Shown one piece after another: positions 10,529 to 21,787 of a stretch of 64,000 bases of DNA. A program made the translations under genes and the position numbers. Positions within the stretch are counted from its first letter, which is position 1. Each line of letters opens with the position of its first letter. Origin of the DNA: Anoplopoma fimbria (lineage: Eukaryota > Chordata > Actinopteri > Perciformes > Anoplopomatidae); assembly GCF_027596085.1 (NCBI RefSeq), contig NC_072472.1:20940680-21004679 (forward strand), written 5' to 3'. Under the pieces are notes generated by a model. It did no database searches. It worked only from the letters and a program-made list of their open reading frames with translations, and was not told the origin of the DNA.

Positions 10529-12234
10529 ATGCCCCAACGGACGCGGAAAGGCTCTGCTACGGCGCAGAGAGCAACCAACACGGTTGCAACGTCAGCCGCC
10601 CGTCGGCGCCCTCTTCAGCTTCGGTTGGGGACACCCAGCCCAGGCCACATTCAGCCCCCCAGAGGACCGAATATGCCGGATCGAGTCTGCAATGAGATCC
10701 TTCTTCCAGGCCCAGCAAACCAGGGAGGAGCGACAGGAGCGGGAGGCGCAGCTACAGCATCATAGATGGCGATCACTAGAGCACCAGTTCCAACAACTGC
10801 AAACAATGGTGGGCACCGGAAGCCAGGATCGTCGGTCCCGAGAAGAAGAGGAAGACGCACACCGCGCGCCCGACTTTGCTCCGTTGCAAAATCCTCATCC
10901 GGGCTCATCGCCGAGGACGTCGCGTCCCGCCAGCAGCATACCCCGGCCGGACGTAAGGTCACGTTCATCCAGCCCTCTCTCGGATACTCCAAGGCCCTAT
11001 CTCCCTCCGGCGCCGTTCAGATGGAGTCCACCGAAGATGACCCCATACGCTGAAGATGAGGACATTGAACATTATTTAACCACGTTTGAGAGGATTGCTC
11101 TCGCAAACCAGTGGCCAGTGGAAAGTTGGGCATTGTATCTTGTACCCCTGTTGTCAGGGAAGGCCCGTGCTGCTTATGTGGCAATGGACATACTGGACAC
11201 CAGAGACTATGCCAAGGTGAAACAAGCCATCTTGACAAAGTATGAAATTGACCCGGAGGCCTATCGTCACAGGTTCCGCTCCATGGGCTTCCTGGAGGAT
11301 GAGACGGCGAGGAACTTCAATCAAGACTCACCGACCTCTACCAAAAGTGGATTTGCCCCGCGGAGAAGACTAAAGAGCAGATCGGAGATATAATCGTTCT
11401 GGAGCAGTTTCTCCGCATACTGAGCCCGGAACTGAGGGTGTGGGTTAAAGAACATAACCCACAGTCCTCGAAGCAAGCCGCTGAACTGGCGGAGGCTTTC
11501 ATCGCTGCCCGCCGACACAGGAAAGGTTACCAAGGCGGGAACCAAGAGACAATGAACCGACGCAGCCAAGACGCCCAGCGGGACTTTGACCGGAAGCCGT
11601 CTGGTAAGTCTGGGGGTGGTGGTCGTGAGTTCAGGGGACTTAGTAGCCCTAATAGTAAGCCCCAGCAGCCCAATCAGCCCAGTAAGCCTAGGTATAAAAT
11701 AATCTGCCATAACTGCGGACAGCCTGGCCATATCAAACCAGAGTGCCCTTTAGCGCCCACTAGAGATGCCAGATTATGTTACACCCCATGCAATGGTTCT
11801 ACTAGGGCAACCCCTAGCTCTAGGGATGCTATAGTGCCCGTCAGAATCGGGGGAAGGTGTGGAAAGCCCTAATAGATTCAGGCAGTAGCCAGACATTTGT
11901 CCGAAGGGCATGTCTGGGTACAGAGGGGTTAGTGGGACTGGGGAGCGTCAAGGTACGTTGTATACACGGTGACGAGAGTGAGCACCAGACAGCTGACATA
12001 CAGGTGGAGATTGAAGGTCAGTCTTACTTACTGAATGTCGGCATGATGGATAACTGTCCTTACCCTGTGGTGCTAGGACAGGACGTGCCTGTGTTGGCAG
12101 AGTTATTGCAGCGTCACTTACCCCAAGCGAGCAGTTGTGTGGTAACTAGAGCTCAAGCTAAGGCTAACGCCACGGATGCAGCTTCGTGGCAGGAGTTACC
12201 TTTTCCTGTAGGTTGCTCAGGGGGGGAAGGATAG
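10529..12234 (+). pseudogene. gag: Gag-protease of element 2 with homopolymer frameshifts
   Basis: Compared with the open gag at 25099, this copy has single-base differences at a C-run near 10599-10601, a C-run at 10655-10660, GAGGAAC instead of GAGGGAAC near 11311, a five-G run at 11849-11853, and a seven-G run at 12220-12226 that stops the protease frame just before integrase. Between the breaks the protein is well preserved: a charged, probably coiled-coil stretch, the SCAN-type capsid block, the CCHC knuckle (CHNCGQPGHIKPEC) and the protease motif LIDSGSSQTFVR. In element 1 gag and protease share one frame, and the protease frame continues into integrase apart from the G-run. I infer one long gag-pol frame originally. 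All breaks being homopolymer changes also raises the possibility of uncorrected sequencing errors. Confidence 0.85.
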
Positions 12235-12313
12235 GAAACCCAAGTCAGTTAGGAGGAGGGAAAAAGTTTTAGGAACTCCAGTACAGGAGCAGCTACCCCT
12301 ACCACCACTAGAT

Positions 12314-15067
12314 GTGAGTGTGGTGGAGGTTACGGACTTTGGGCAGGTGCAGAGAGATGACGCCACATTGAGTGCCCACTTCAAGAGAGTGAGGAACGAG
12401 GAGGATGTGTCTAGGGCGGCAGTGTGTGGAAAAGAGTGCTTTGTGTTGAGAGAGGGAAGGCTGATGCGTGTAAGTGCTGAGGGAGAGCAACTGGTAGTTC
12501 CTAAGCTACTGCGTGCTAAGGTACTGAACCTAGCTCACAGTATTCCCTGGTCAGGCCACTTAGGGCAACAGAAAACCCTGGACAGGATTGCTACCCGGTT
12601 TTATTGGCCTGGTGTATACCAGGAGGTTGTAGCTTTTTGTAAATCCTGCCCGACCTGCCAGCTCACTTCCCGTTCAAAAAGAGGCATGAAGGCACCCCTA
12701 ATTAGCCTCCCCATCATCGATGTCCCCTTCACTAGGATTGCTATGGATGTTGTAGGCCCCCTTGACAGGAGTAGGGCTGGCCACAGGTACATCTTGGTAA
12801 TATGCGACTATGCTACTCGCTATCCTGAGGCTTTCCCCTTGAGAAACACCAAGTCTAGACAGGTAGCGAATAGTCTAATGCAGCTATTTTCACGGGTGGG
12901 GATCCCTAGAGAGATCATAACAGATCAGGGCACCAACTTCAATTCTGGGTTCATGAAGCAAGTGTACTCACTGTTAGGGATCAGGGGCATTAGAACTACG
13001 CCCTACCACCCTCAGACTGACGGAATGGTTGAGCGCTTCAACCAAACGCTCAAGGCAATGTTGCGGAAATATGTGAGCGACACGGGAGATAATTGGGACC
13101 AGTGGCTGCCCTATCTTCTCTTTGCTTACAGAGAAGTCCCGCAAGCGTCCACCGGCTACTCTCCCTTCGAGCTGCTCTACGGACGTCAGGTGAGGGGACC
13201 CCTGGATATCCTGAGAGAGGCCTGGATGGGAGAGAGTCCTCAGCCACCGACCAACATCGTGGACTACGTACTCAAAATGAGAGACAAGTTGGAGGAGCTG
13301 AGCAGTCTGGCCCACGACAACCTGGCGCAGGCCCAGGCGGGCCAAAAGACCTGGTACGACAGGACCGCCCGCAGTCGTACCTTCAACCCAGGCCAAAAGG
13401 TGCTCCTACTGCTCCCTTCTTCAGAGAGCAGCCTGCTTGCTAAGTGGCAGGGTCCCTTTGAAGTGTTGCGCAAGATGGGCCCGGTGACCTATGAGGTCGC
13501 CATGCCGGATCGACGGAAGCCGAAGCAGGTGTTCCACATTAACCTGCTCAAGGAGTGGATATCCAGACCGGGAGCCACCAGCGACCTGATGTGGGCCCGC
13601 AGAGTGGACGAGGAGGAGGAACTGAAGGAGCAGTACTTCCCCACCGCCGGAGGCGAGGCCTCACGTCCCTCTGTGGAGCACCTTTCCAACCAGCGGCAGA
13701 GGGAGCTCCTGCAGGTTGTCCCTGGGGGTCTGTTCCGGGAGGAGCCCGGACGGACGACATTGATACACCACAGCATTAAGCTGACGTCTCCAGGGCCAAT
13801 CCGCCAGACTTCACTGAGGGCCCCTGCAAGGCTGATTCCTGCATTGAAGCAGGAGGTCCAGTCAATGTTGGAGATGGGCGTTATCGTGCCATCACGAAGC
13901 GAATGGTGCAGCCCCGTGGTGCTCGTCCCAAAGAAGGACGGGGGGCTGCGCTTCTGTGTGGATTTCAGGAAGCTCAACGCCATCTCTGCCTTCGACCCTT
14001 ACCCTATGCCGAGGGTGGATGAGTTGGTGGAACGGCTCGGCAAGGCACAGTATCTTAGCACACTGGACCTGTGCAAAGGATACTGGCAGGTGCCGCTAAC
14101 GCCTGAGGCCCAGGAGCTGACCGCCTTCAGGGCTCCAACCGGGCTATTTCACTTCACCACCATGCCGTTCGGGTTACATGGAGCGGCGGCGACCTTCCAG
14201 CGCATGATGGACCAGGTGCTGAGGGGGGCTGAATGCTACGCCGCTGCCTACATCGATGATGTGGTCATCCACAGCTCATCATGGGATGAACATTTGACCC
14301 ACCTGGCTGATGTGTTCCAGAGGATCAAGGCTGCCGGGCTGGTGGTCAATGCCAGCAAGTGCCAGCTGGCCAGATCTGAGGTTTGCTACCTGGGGTATGT
14401 TCTTGGAGGCGGTAACATTAAACCTCAGGTGAACAAGGTGGAGGCCGTCCAAGGCTGCCCGCCACCCACAACCAAGAAGGGAGTGCGTTCCTTCCTGGGC
14501 TTGGTGGGGTGGTACCGGCGGTTCATACCCAACTTTTCTGCTAGGGCTGTGGTGCTGACCAACCTCACTCGCAAATCAAGCGCCAACAAGCTGGTTTGGA
14601 CAGAGGAGTGTGAACAGGCTTTTCAGGACCTGAAGGGCAGCCTGTGTCACAGTCCAGTTTTGCAGAGCCCCAACTTTGACCTACCCTTCATTGTCCAGAC
14701 GGATGCCTCAGGACTGGGGCTGGGGGCCGTCTTGTTACAGGGGGAGGGAGACCAGTGGAGGCCGATCCTATACATCAGTCGCAAACTCTTCCCCAGAGAG
14801 ACCAGGTATTCCACGGTAGAGAAGGAGTGTCTGGCCATCAAGTGGGCACTGGACACTCTGAAGTACTACTTGATGGGGAAAGAGTTTGTGCTAGAGACTG
14901 ACCACCGGCCACTGCAATGGATGCATCGCATGAGGGACAGTAACGCCCGGATTACGCGGTGGTATCTGTCTTTGCAGCCGTATAAGTTCACTGTCCAGTA
15001 CAAGGCTGGAAAAGACAATGTGACTGCCGACTTCTTGTCCCGCCTCTACGAGGAGGTTCAAGCTTAA
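12314..15067 (+). CDS. pol: Gmr1-like Pol: integrase - reverse transcriptase - RNase H, 917 codons open
   Basis: This open frame encodes the replication enzymes of a Ty3/gypsy-class element in unusual order. Residues 75-115 form the integrase HHCC zinc finger (H75, H82, C112, C115). The integrase core follows with D145 (MDVVGP), D204 (TDQG) and E240 (MVERFNQ), a DD35E triad, then a GPY/F-like module near 378-395. RT spans about 504-690, with VDFRKLN, D585 (LDLCKGYWQ), MPFGL and the catalytic YIDD at 646-649 (14249-14260). RNase H spans about 790-910 with D797, E838 and D863. All key residues are present. The frame begins at a GTG because a seven-G run at 12220-12226 separates it from the protease; the true protein is probably a cleaved Gag-Pol product. 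It ends TAA, 10 bp before the 3' LTR. No envelope gene is present. Confidence 0.95.
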   Translation: MSVVEVTDFGQVQRDDATLSAHFKRVRNEEDVSRAAVCGKECFVLREGRLMRVSAEGEQLVVPKLLRAKVLNLAHSIPWSGHLGQQKTLDRIATRFYWPGVYQEVVAFCKSCPTCQLTSRSKRGMKAPLISLPIIDVPFTRIAMDVVGPLDRSRAGHRYILVICDYATRYPEAFPLRNTKSRQVANSLMQLFSRVGIPREIITDQGTNFNSGFMKQVYSLLGIRGIRTTPYHPQTDGMVERFNQTLKAMLRKYVSDTGDNWDQWLPYLLFAYREVPQASTGYSPFELLYGRQVRGPLDILREAWMGESPQPPTNIVDYVLKMRDKLEELSSLAHDNLAQAQAGQKTWYDRTARSRTFNPGQKVLLLLPSSESSLLAKWQGPFEVLRKMGPVTYEVAMPDRRKPKQVFHINLLKEWISRPGATSDLMWARRVDEEEELKEQYFPTAGGEASRPSVEHLSNQRQRELLQVVPGGLFREEPGRTTLIHHSIKLTSPGPIRQTSLRAPARLIPALKQEVQSMLEMGVIVPSRSEWCSPVVLVPKKDGGLRFCVDFRKLNAISAFDPYPMPRVDELVERLGKAQYLSTLDLCKGYWQVPLTPEAQELTAFRAPTGLFHFTTMPFGLHGAAATFQRMMDQVLRGAECYAAAYIDDVVIHSSSWDEHLTHLADVFQRIKAAGLVVNASKCQLARSEVCYLGYVLGGGNIKPQVNKVEAVQGCPPPTTKKGVRSFLGLVGWYRRFIPNFSARAVVLTNLTRKSSANKLVWTEECEQAFQDLKGSLCHSPVLQSPNFDLPFIVQTDASGLGLGAVLLQGEGDQWRPILYISRKLFPRETRYSTVEKECLAIKWALDTLKYYLMGKEFVLETDHRPLQWMHRMRDSNARITRWYLSLQPYKFTVQYKAGKDNVTADFLSRLYEEVQA

Positions 15068-15077
15068 GTAGGGGGTG
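15068..15077 (+). promoter_or_regulatory. Polypurine tract
   Basis: GTAGGGGGTG lies between the pol stop codon and the 3' LTR (TGTGATG at 15078), the expected place and composition for the plus-strand primer. The same sequence with one more G precedes the LTR at 27471. Confidence 0.65.
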
Positions 15078-15709
15078 TGTGATGACGCGGCTATTGGCGC
15101 GTCCTCACGCGTCCGTATTGAGGCCGCACCGGACATTTAGCTGACGTGCAAGATTAACCCGTAATCAAGTTTCTGCATAGTGTCTGCATATTGTTTGGGG
15201 TTTGGTGTATGATGCGATCGTGGGGCGGGTTTGTGTATGGAGTGGTAAAAAGTAGAACTGCTCACCGCCGTGGTCAGCTGTGCGATCCCTGCGGCTTCTA
15301 GGAAGCGCGCGCCCGACTGGGGACAGCTATATGGTGCGGGGCGTGCACGAGTGACGCCGTTGCGTCTCCGCCAAATCAATTATGTTTATTGGATTATATA
15401 ATTTGTAAGTAGTGGCGGGTATAGACGCACAAATATTAATTAAGGTGTTGTAGTTTAATTCATTTAAGATACGTTTGTTTTGACCAGTTTTGAAGCATAT
15501 TTTGTTGATTTGATATGTAAACACCCCTGCTGATATTTGAGGGATTGGTATGCACCAATCTCGGGTCGGCCCATATAAGGGAGCCGTGTCAGTCCCGAAA
15601 GGGGGGGAGGAAGCTAGAAGGCAGAAGCTAAGCCATGCTCTCTGTATACAATCTGAAAATGTAAATAAAAGTATTTTTTGCTGCACCACTGCCTTTTGTG
15701 CTGATCCTA
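15078..15709 (+). repeat. 3' LTR of element 2, cut by the assembly gap
   Basis: The LTR starts TGTGATGACGCGGC and runs to GTGCTGATCCTA, where a run of N begins; only the last ~27 bp of the ~655-bp LTR are missing. The host sequence on the right side of the insertion is therefore unknown. Confidence 0.92.
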
Positions 15710-15809
15710 NNNNNNNNNNNNNNNNNNNNNNNNNNNNNNNNNNNNNNNNNNNNNNNNNNNNNNNNNNNNNNNNNNNNNNNNNNNNNNNNNNNNNNNNNNN
15801 NNNNNNNNN
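15710..15809. other. Assembly gap, exactly 100 N
   Basis: The run of exactly 100 N is the usual placeholder for a scaffold gap of unknown size. It separates an LTR end from unrelated unique sequence, so the order and distance across it are not sequence-supported. Confidence 0.97.
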
Positions 15810-16297
15810 CATGAAATAAAATATGCTGTTATTTAAAAGCTGCTAGATCAATTTAGAGTACCATAATGGCTTCTATTTCTAGCATTTTTTTTTTTTTAGA
15901 AGTAAAATAATCACATACGTGTGTGTTTTCTTTCCACTTTTCGTCTAAAAGAAGACATGTCATTGAAGTAAAATAGGCAAAAATTGCAAAATTGTACATG
16001 AAAAACAACGGTTTGCCACGGGTTACCAGTGGGGCACGCTCACATGCACTAAAAAGCACACACTGCCGGCTCAGCTATGTAACAAAGCACAGAGAAGTTC
16101 TGATATCAACACACACAGAAGGCAAGATACTTAATTATCTGCTCAGGTAGACATTACTCCTCTATATCTTTACATAGATGATAGTTGTTTGCTTCTATAT
16201 TATGTTTTGAATATCGAATTGCCTTTTATCATTCTGTCCAAATATAACATTAAGCCTGTGCACAAGAAACAAGTCTTTTTGGGTCATCTTTTTTATC
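15810..16297. other. Unique flank leading into copy B; nothing recognised
   Basis: This is AT-rich sequence with a T-run at 15885-15898 and no convincing open frame. It is the left-hand flank of copy B. If the sequence just outside the left edge of the window matches it, copies A and B overlap over a longer stretch than is visible here. Confidence 0.6.
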
Positions 16298-19200
16298 CCT
16301 TAAACACTGTAATTACCCTTCATAATAGTCTATGCCATGAGGGTCTATTTGGAAATTAGCTCTTAAAATGAATGGTTGTTTTTGGTACATAGATAGGAGC
16401 TGGAACACTCATACCTGCAGAAGTAAAGTGTTGACACAGCTTGTGTAGCATAAAATAAACCTGTGGTAAGAACTTTTTTTTGCCCTGCAGAATCATATTT
16501 CTGCCTCTTTGTACCAAATATAACAGATTCGCTTTTACACACTGATGCTGCCTTCTTTGCGTATTTGCTTTTGTTAAATGCCATAAGTGATGTCTCATAA
16601 TGTGTTTCACTTTACCTTGATGTTTGTTTGCAGCAGGCAATTTAGAAAAGGTGTCGGTGCTGTATTAACAACCCACTATTTTTATCATTCACAAAATGTA
16701 TTTTGCTGAACCTTCCAGCCCGGTGTGACAGCACACAAGTGGATGATTGACTTGCGGGGGCGGGTGTATGGTAGAGATAAACTACCGCATCTTCCTTTCA
16801 CTCATCTTGTCGATGATGACAACAAGAAAGAACCTTTCACTGAGAACGCGCATGAGTCGACACATGATCATAATGCTTCCTTTGTGAAATGGGATGATTT
16901 GCCACATCATAGAACATCTACAATTTTGAAAGAGACCTCGTGAGATATTTGATTTGTCTGTCTGTGCAAATACCTGCCAGTCAAAACAGCTCGGGGAAAT
17001 CGCAGGTGGGTAAGAATGTGAAACAGCTGGTCCCTTCTTCTGCAGCACATGGAGGTTTGAGCACTGTGTCAGTTTGTGGATGATGATGTGTTCTGAAGAA
17101 AAAGAAAACCGTGTCCTTTTCAGCACCTCAACACAGCCGTTTGAAATGCAGATGACAATAGCATTTGAAAAATTCTGGTCTGCTGGGAGTGCCGGGCGTC
17201 AGAGGAGCTTCATCCATGTTTTAATCCAAGAAACTTTTGCATAATGCCCTCAAAAAAAATCATTTGAAACTACATTTCTCCATGTTTTTTTCATTCCTCA
17301 TCCGTCAACCAGTTTCTGGCATTTTGTGTGTGTTTTTGTGTTGTTCTTAGGTGTTGTACACTAGCTCCTACACAATTTTTCTATTTTCCCTTTCACATTT
17401 TGGAGGTCATTGTCACTTTAAACATAGCTTGCAGTGCTGATCCTGCCACTACTCTCGGCGTTCTCATCCTGAGAGATCCAGATGAAAGACCGATGCAGCA
17501 TATGTGTGTTGATCCAATTTCACCGGGAAGACGGAAACCTTTTGTTTCTATTCCGGCTGATAACTTGTGCAGCAACTGCAGTTAGTTTTAGCATGGTTTT
17601 AGGTTATCATCTGGTTTGTCGGTTGGGTGATGGAATGCTGTTAATAATTTAGCAGCATTCTGTATCAATCCTCGAGAAGCATCCATCCAGGCAGGGAAAC
17701 ACTTAAAGCCCATCTTGTCCAGTCTGCGCAAGGGAAAATGTTATATCCGCGGACATGCATCTTAGATTAAAGAGAATACTGAATGTGCTGCATTCATCAG
17801 CCACGTAAATTCCGCAGTTTTGTGATACATCTTCTCTAACAGCCGTAAGCTCCAGCTGAGCAATATGAACGACCACTCAGGTCATCTTTTGTGAGACATT
17901 TAGTGTAATCAGTATTGTCCATAAGGTATCCCCTTACAGTCCAGCAGTACGCATGTTGATTTATCACTTGAGGCAAAGTATAAAACTTCTAACTGCTTCA
18001 GGCCCATTTTTGAATTGAACTGACTAAAACAAGCTGCTGATAGTTTGGCCTTGGTGCATTATGAATGATATGGAAGCAAAAACACATTCTTCAGGGGGGT
18101 CGGAGCAGAGATTCTGCAAACCACAGGGCGCTTTGCAGAATATAAACTGCCACATACATGAAGCTGCTATCTGATTCGCCCTAGAGGCCTCCTTAGCAAG
18201 ATTTAATTCTAACCTCGAGGAAAACCATGGCAAGAGAGGTCTGACGGTACCGTCCTTCATGCAGTTTACCCAAACAGGAGAAAAAATGAATCCAAAGATT
18301 GAAAGGAGAAAGAAATCATGATAAAGATATGATGGATGTTATGGCTGAAAAGCCTCATGATCCTCTCTGCCCCATAAGAAAAAAAGTATATTTCCGAGTG
18401 GTCCCTAGTGTAAACTCTTGCACAAACCCAACCATGACTCTATCAAAGTTATATGACTGGGTCCTAAATGCTTTTATGTTGTTGTTGTTGTTGTTGTATC
18501 TAACTATAAAGCAAGGAATCTGTCTGTCGGACAAATAACGGTTTATCCAATCTACTCCTCACTTCTTGTGTTTATTGCTAAAGTGGTTCTGGAGGACGCT
18601 GAAAGCAGCACTTCCTTGGAGCAAAGCAAAGGGCCTGCTCAGGACATGCCTCTAATGGGCAATGCACTAGTCACCTAAAATGGGCCATTGTCAGTATGTA
18701 TGTATGTCTGTCCTTTGACTGTCACAACAACAGTTCATCTGTTCAGCTTCAACATCCTGCATGTATTGCTGAAGACACCCAGGAAGCAAAGTGTCAAGTA
18801 TGAGCTCTTGCAATCTGTGGGTGACATATTTATAAGTTTATTGTTATGTACACACTGTATAATGTATGGAGAGGGGACCACTACTATAAACTTTTGTTGG
18901 CTCTACGACGCTCCTTACAATATGACCACCGCCCGTTACAATGCATTCAAGAACAGCTAGAGACAGACAGACCGGAGAGACCGGACATCTATGGGACATA
19001 TTTGTTTATCATTTACCATTTACTCCAAAATAGTTCATTTGATCAGACAATTGAAAGTGCAATGACATTGCGTGGTGGGTGTGCCGTTTTTTCCTTCAAA
19101 AAAACTGCGAGCAAACGTACTGGAGTCCATCCATTTACCATCAGGCACTTTTACACATTAACAGCTTCAGCCATGTTGACTGGGCTGTTGACAGGAAGTG

Positions 19201-19409
19201 GCTCATCCACACACGAGAGCTAGCTACTTATTATTCATGACCCCTTTGCGCTAGCCGATGAGTTCAGATTTGCTTGAGTAGACATATATACTGTACAAGT
19301 GAGTGTTAGGTAAACAAGTTATTTCATCACCAGGCAAAACGCATACCCTTGTATGTATGTCCAGTCCCAATCACAGCGATGTCATGGTACAATACACACT
19401 ATTATCTTT

Positions 19410-19656
19410 AAAAGCCTTCCTCTTAGCACTTATTGTATTCGTATTAGTTTGTTGCACTTATTGTATTTGTAGTAATATTGCTTCTGCACTATACTTTTGC
19501 TCTGGTTTATGCTTTTAGATGCTTGTTTAAGAAAGGAGATGCACTTATGACTTCTGGTGACTAGTAGTTCTCTTGAATACCTATGTTGAATACACTTCCT
19601 GTAAGTCGCTTTGGATAAAAGCGTCTGCTAAATGACTGTAATGTAATGTAATGTAA
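19410..19656 (+). repeat. L2-type LINE 3' end fragment (copy B)
   Basis: This is the counterpart of 3105-3424, ending in the GTAAGTCGCTTTGGATAAAA tail and TGTAA repeats. It has two rather than four units of the 28-bp minisatellite. Confidence 0.8.
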
Positions 19657-21419
19657 AAGTCACTTGACTTCCCATCAATGCTGTCATTCATAGGGTACTC
19701 CAAGTGTTCCAATATAATGAAACAAACAGTGAAAAAAACATATATATATGAGGGTATTGATCCAAAATATTCAGTTAATGCAACTAGTTTATATATACAC
19801 TGCTCCGTGATGACAAAACAACACCATCACACTTGTGAAATAATGAAGAAAAAAAAAATGACTATCGCATTAACAACCTTTTAATGCTTCTGTCTTTGTG
19901 AGAACACTCATTGTCATGATGCATTCCCTCGCCACTTACCCTAACCTTAACCATAGCTACTAAATGCATGACCACAACCCTTTCTGTAACACTGGGTAAC
20001 CAACACCTAAATCTAACCTGAACCTTAAAAAGTCTGAACCCTCAATCAGGCCTTTGAAGGGCTGTCCCAAAGTGAAGACCAGCCAAAAAGTCCTAACTTT
20101 CCAAAAATGTCCTAAATCTCACATTTTGAAACTCAAAATTGGTCCTCACAAAGACAGCTGTCGTACTTGATGCTTTAAAACGATAGTCAACAAACCAATT
20201 GGTGACATCAAGGTGACAACGTCCTCTTCTGATATACAGTCTATACATTTACCATTCACCAGGTAGATGAGCATGTGCTCCAAATATATATAAGCTGGTC
20301 ACCAGCTAAACCAGTATGCAACCATCAAAACCAGATCAAGCTGCTAACGCGTACATGCATGTGTTACAATTACTACCTTACATCTACTACATTTCAATAT
20401 GAATCATTTTGCTGTTCTGAAGTTGTATTTTCCAGGCTAGTGAAATGCTTGGCAGAATGTGCCTTGTTGCAGCTGCCATATCCTGTATGCATGCAGAGTC
20501 TGCGGCCGGAAAAAAAAGATATAAAAATAATTATGCTTGTGCTGACATAGAGATAATATGAATTCAGAAACTCCCTCTGAACAATGTCCAATTCAAGACT
20601 ACTGATATTCTGAGGTCAAAACTGGGGCTGCTTCAAGAAATGGGCACTGGGAATAAAAACAAGTAATTCTAACTTAGACCAAAGACAAGAAAATATGTGT
20701 TTGGAAATAATAAAGTCGTTGCTTATCTTACCTTTGATCTGTTTTATCATGCATCCTAGCAGAACTGTGCTCTAGAACTAGTGCAGTGGTTTTGCAGGCA
20801 TATTCATGAGATGAAGCAGACTTTTTGTGTTGTTCAGACTTATATCAATTTTGTTATTTGGTCTGGAAATTTCCACATCATTTCACACATAGCCCTGCTC
20901 GGACGGAGGAGCACTGGGAGTTTCAGCTCTCATTTGACATCTCACTAACATGCGTGACGGAGGCGGAATAACTACCAGAGTCAGAAATAGAAGTCGCTCG
21001 GCGCTCACAATTGTCAATTCGGCTGGGTTGGAGATAGCCAGATTTATCCGTGATACAGCTGTCCATCATCCCGCACAATCATTTTTCCTTATCTCTCATC
21101 AATCTGAATTACTACGGACAGCGTCTGGTATCTTGCTGCAAATCCCAGCCCCAGGGTGTCTGGGGCCCGGGCCCGGACTTTGTGCCACAGTTTTCATTTC
21201 CACAATCACTTGGAGAAAGTGACGGCAGGCGTAATATGTTATGCAGGTAGATTCACTGCAGGCAAGCCACGATCCATCATGTGAAAGTCGGCCTCCACAT
21301 CTTGTTGTATCTTTGACTGTATACAAGATCCAGCATGCAGCTATTTCTCTCTTCAACCCAGGCAACGCTATCTGCATACCGCAGTGGCCCTGAACACTAA
21401 TCAGGTGAGGGCTGATATA

Positions 21420-21637
21420 CAGTGGGTACGGAAAGTATTCAGACCCCTTTACATTTTTCACTCTTTGTTTCATTGCAGCCATTTGCTAAAATCGAAAAAG
21501 TTCATTTTTTTTCGCATTAATGTACACTCAGCAACCCATCTTGACAGAAAAAAACAGAAATGTAGAACTTTTTGCAAATTTATTAAAAAAGAAAAACTGA
21601 AATATCACATGGTCATAAGTATTCAGACCCTTTGCTC
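21420..21637 (+). repeat. Left terminal inverted repeat of the Tc1-type element
   Basis: It is the reverse complement of 22818-23036 with a few mismatches, mainly in the A/T homopolymer. Outer and inner AGTATTCAGACCC direct repeats lie near 21434 and 21618. Confidence 0.9.
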
Positions 21638-21787
21638 ATATTTAACTCACATGCTGTCCATTTCTTCTGATCCTCCTTGAGATGGTTCTACTCCTTCATT
21701 GGAGTCCAGCTGTGTTTAATTAAACTGATTGGACTTGATTAGGAAAGGCACACACCTGTCTATATAAGACCTTACAGCTCACAGTGC

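Noticed and set aside
13489..13983. Minus-strand 164-codon frame
   Set aside because: It is a shadow of the pol gene on the opposite strand.
6663..15709. Endogenous retrovirus
   Set aside because: No envelope gene lies between RNase H and the 3' LTR; pol ends 10 bp before the LTR, and domain order and SCAN-type gag fit a Gmr1-like retrotransposon.
15327..15812. 161-codon minus-strand frame over the LTR and N gap
   Set aside because: It lies antisense in the LTR, recurs with every LTR copy and partly consists of undetermined bases.
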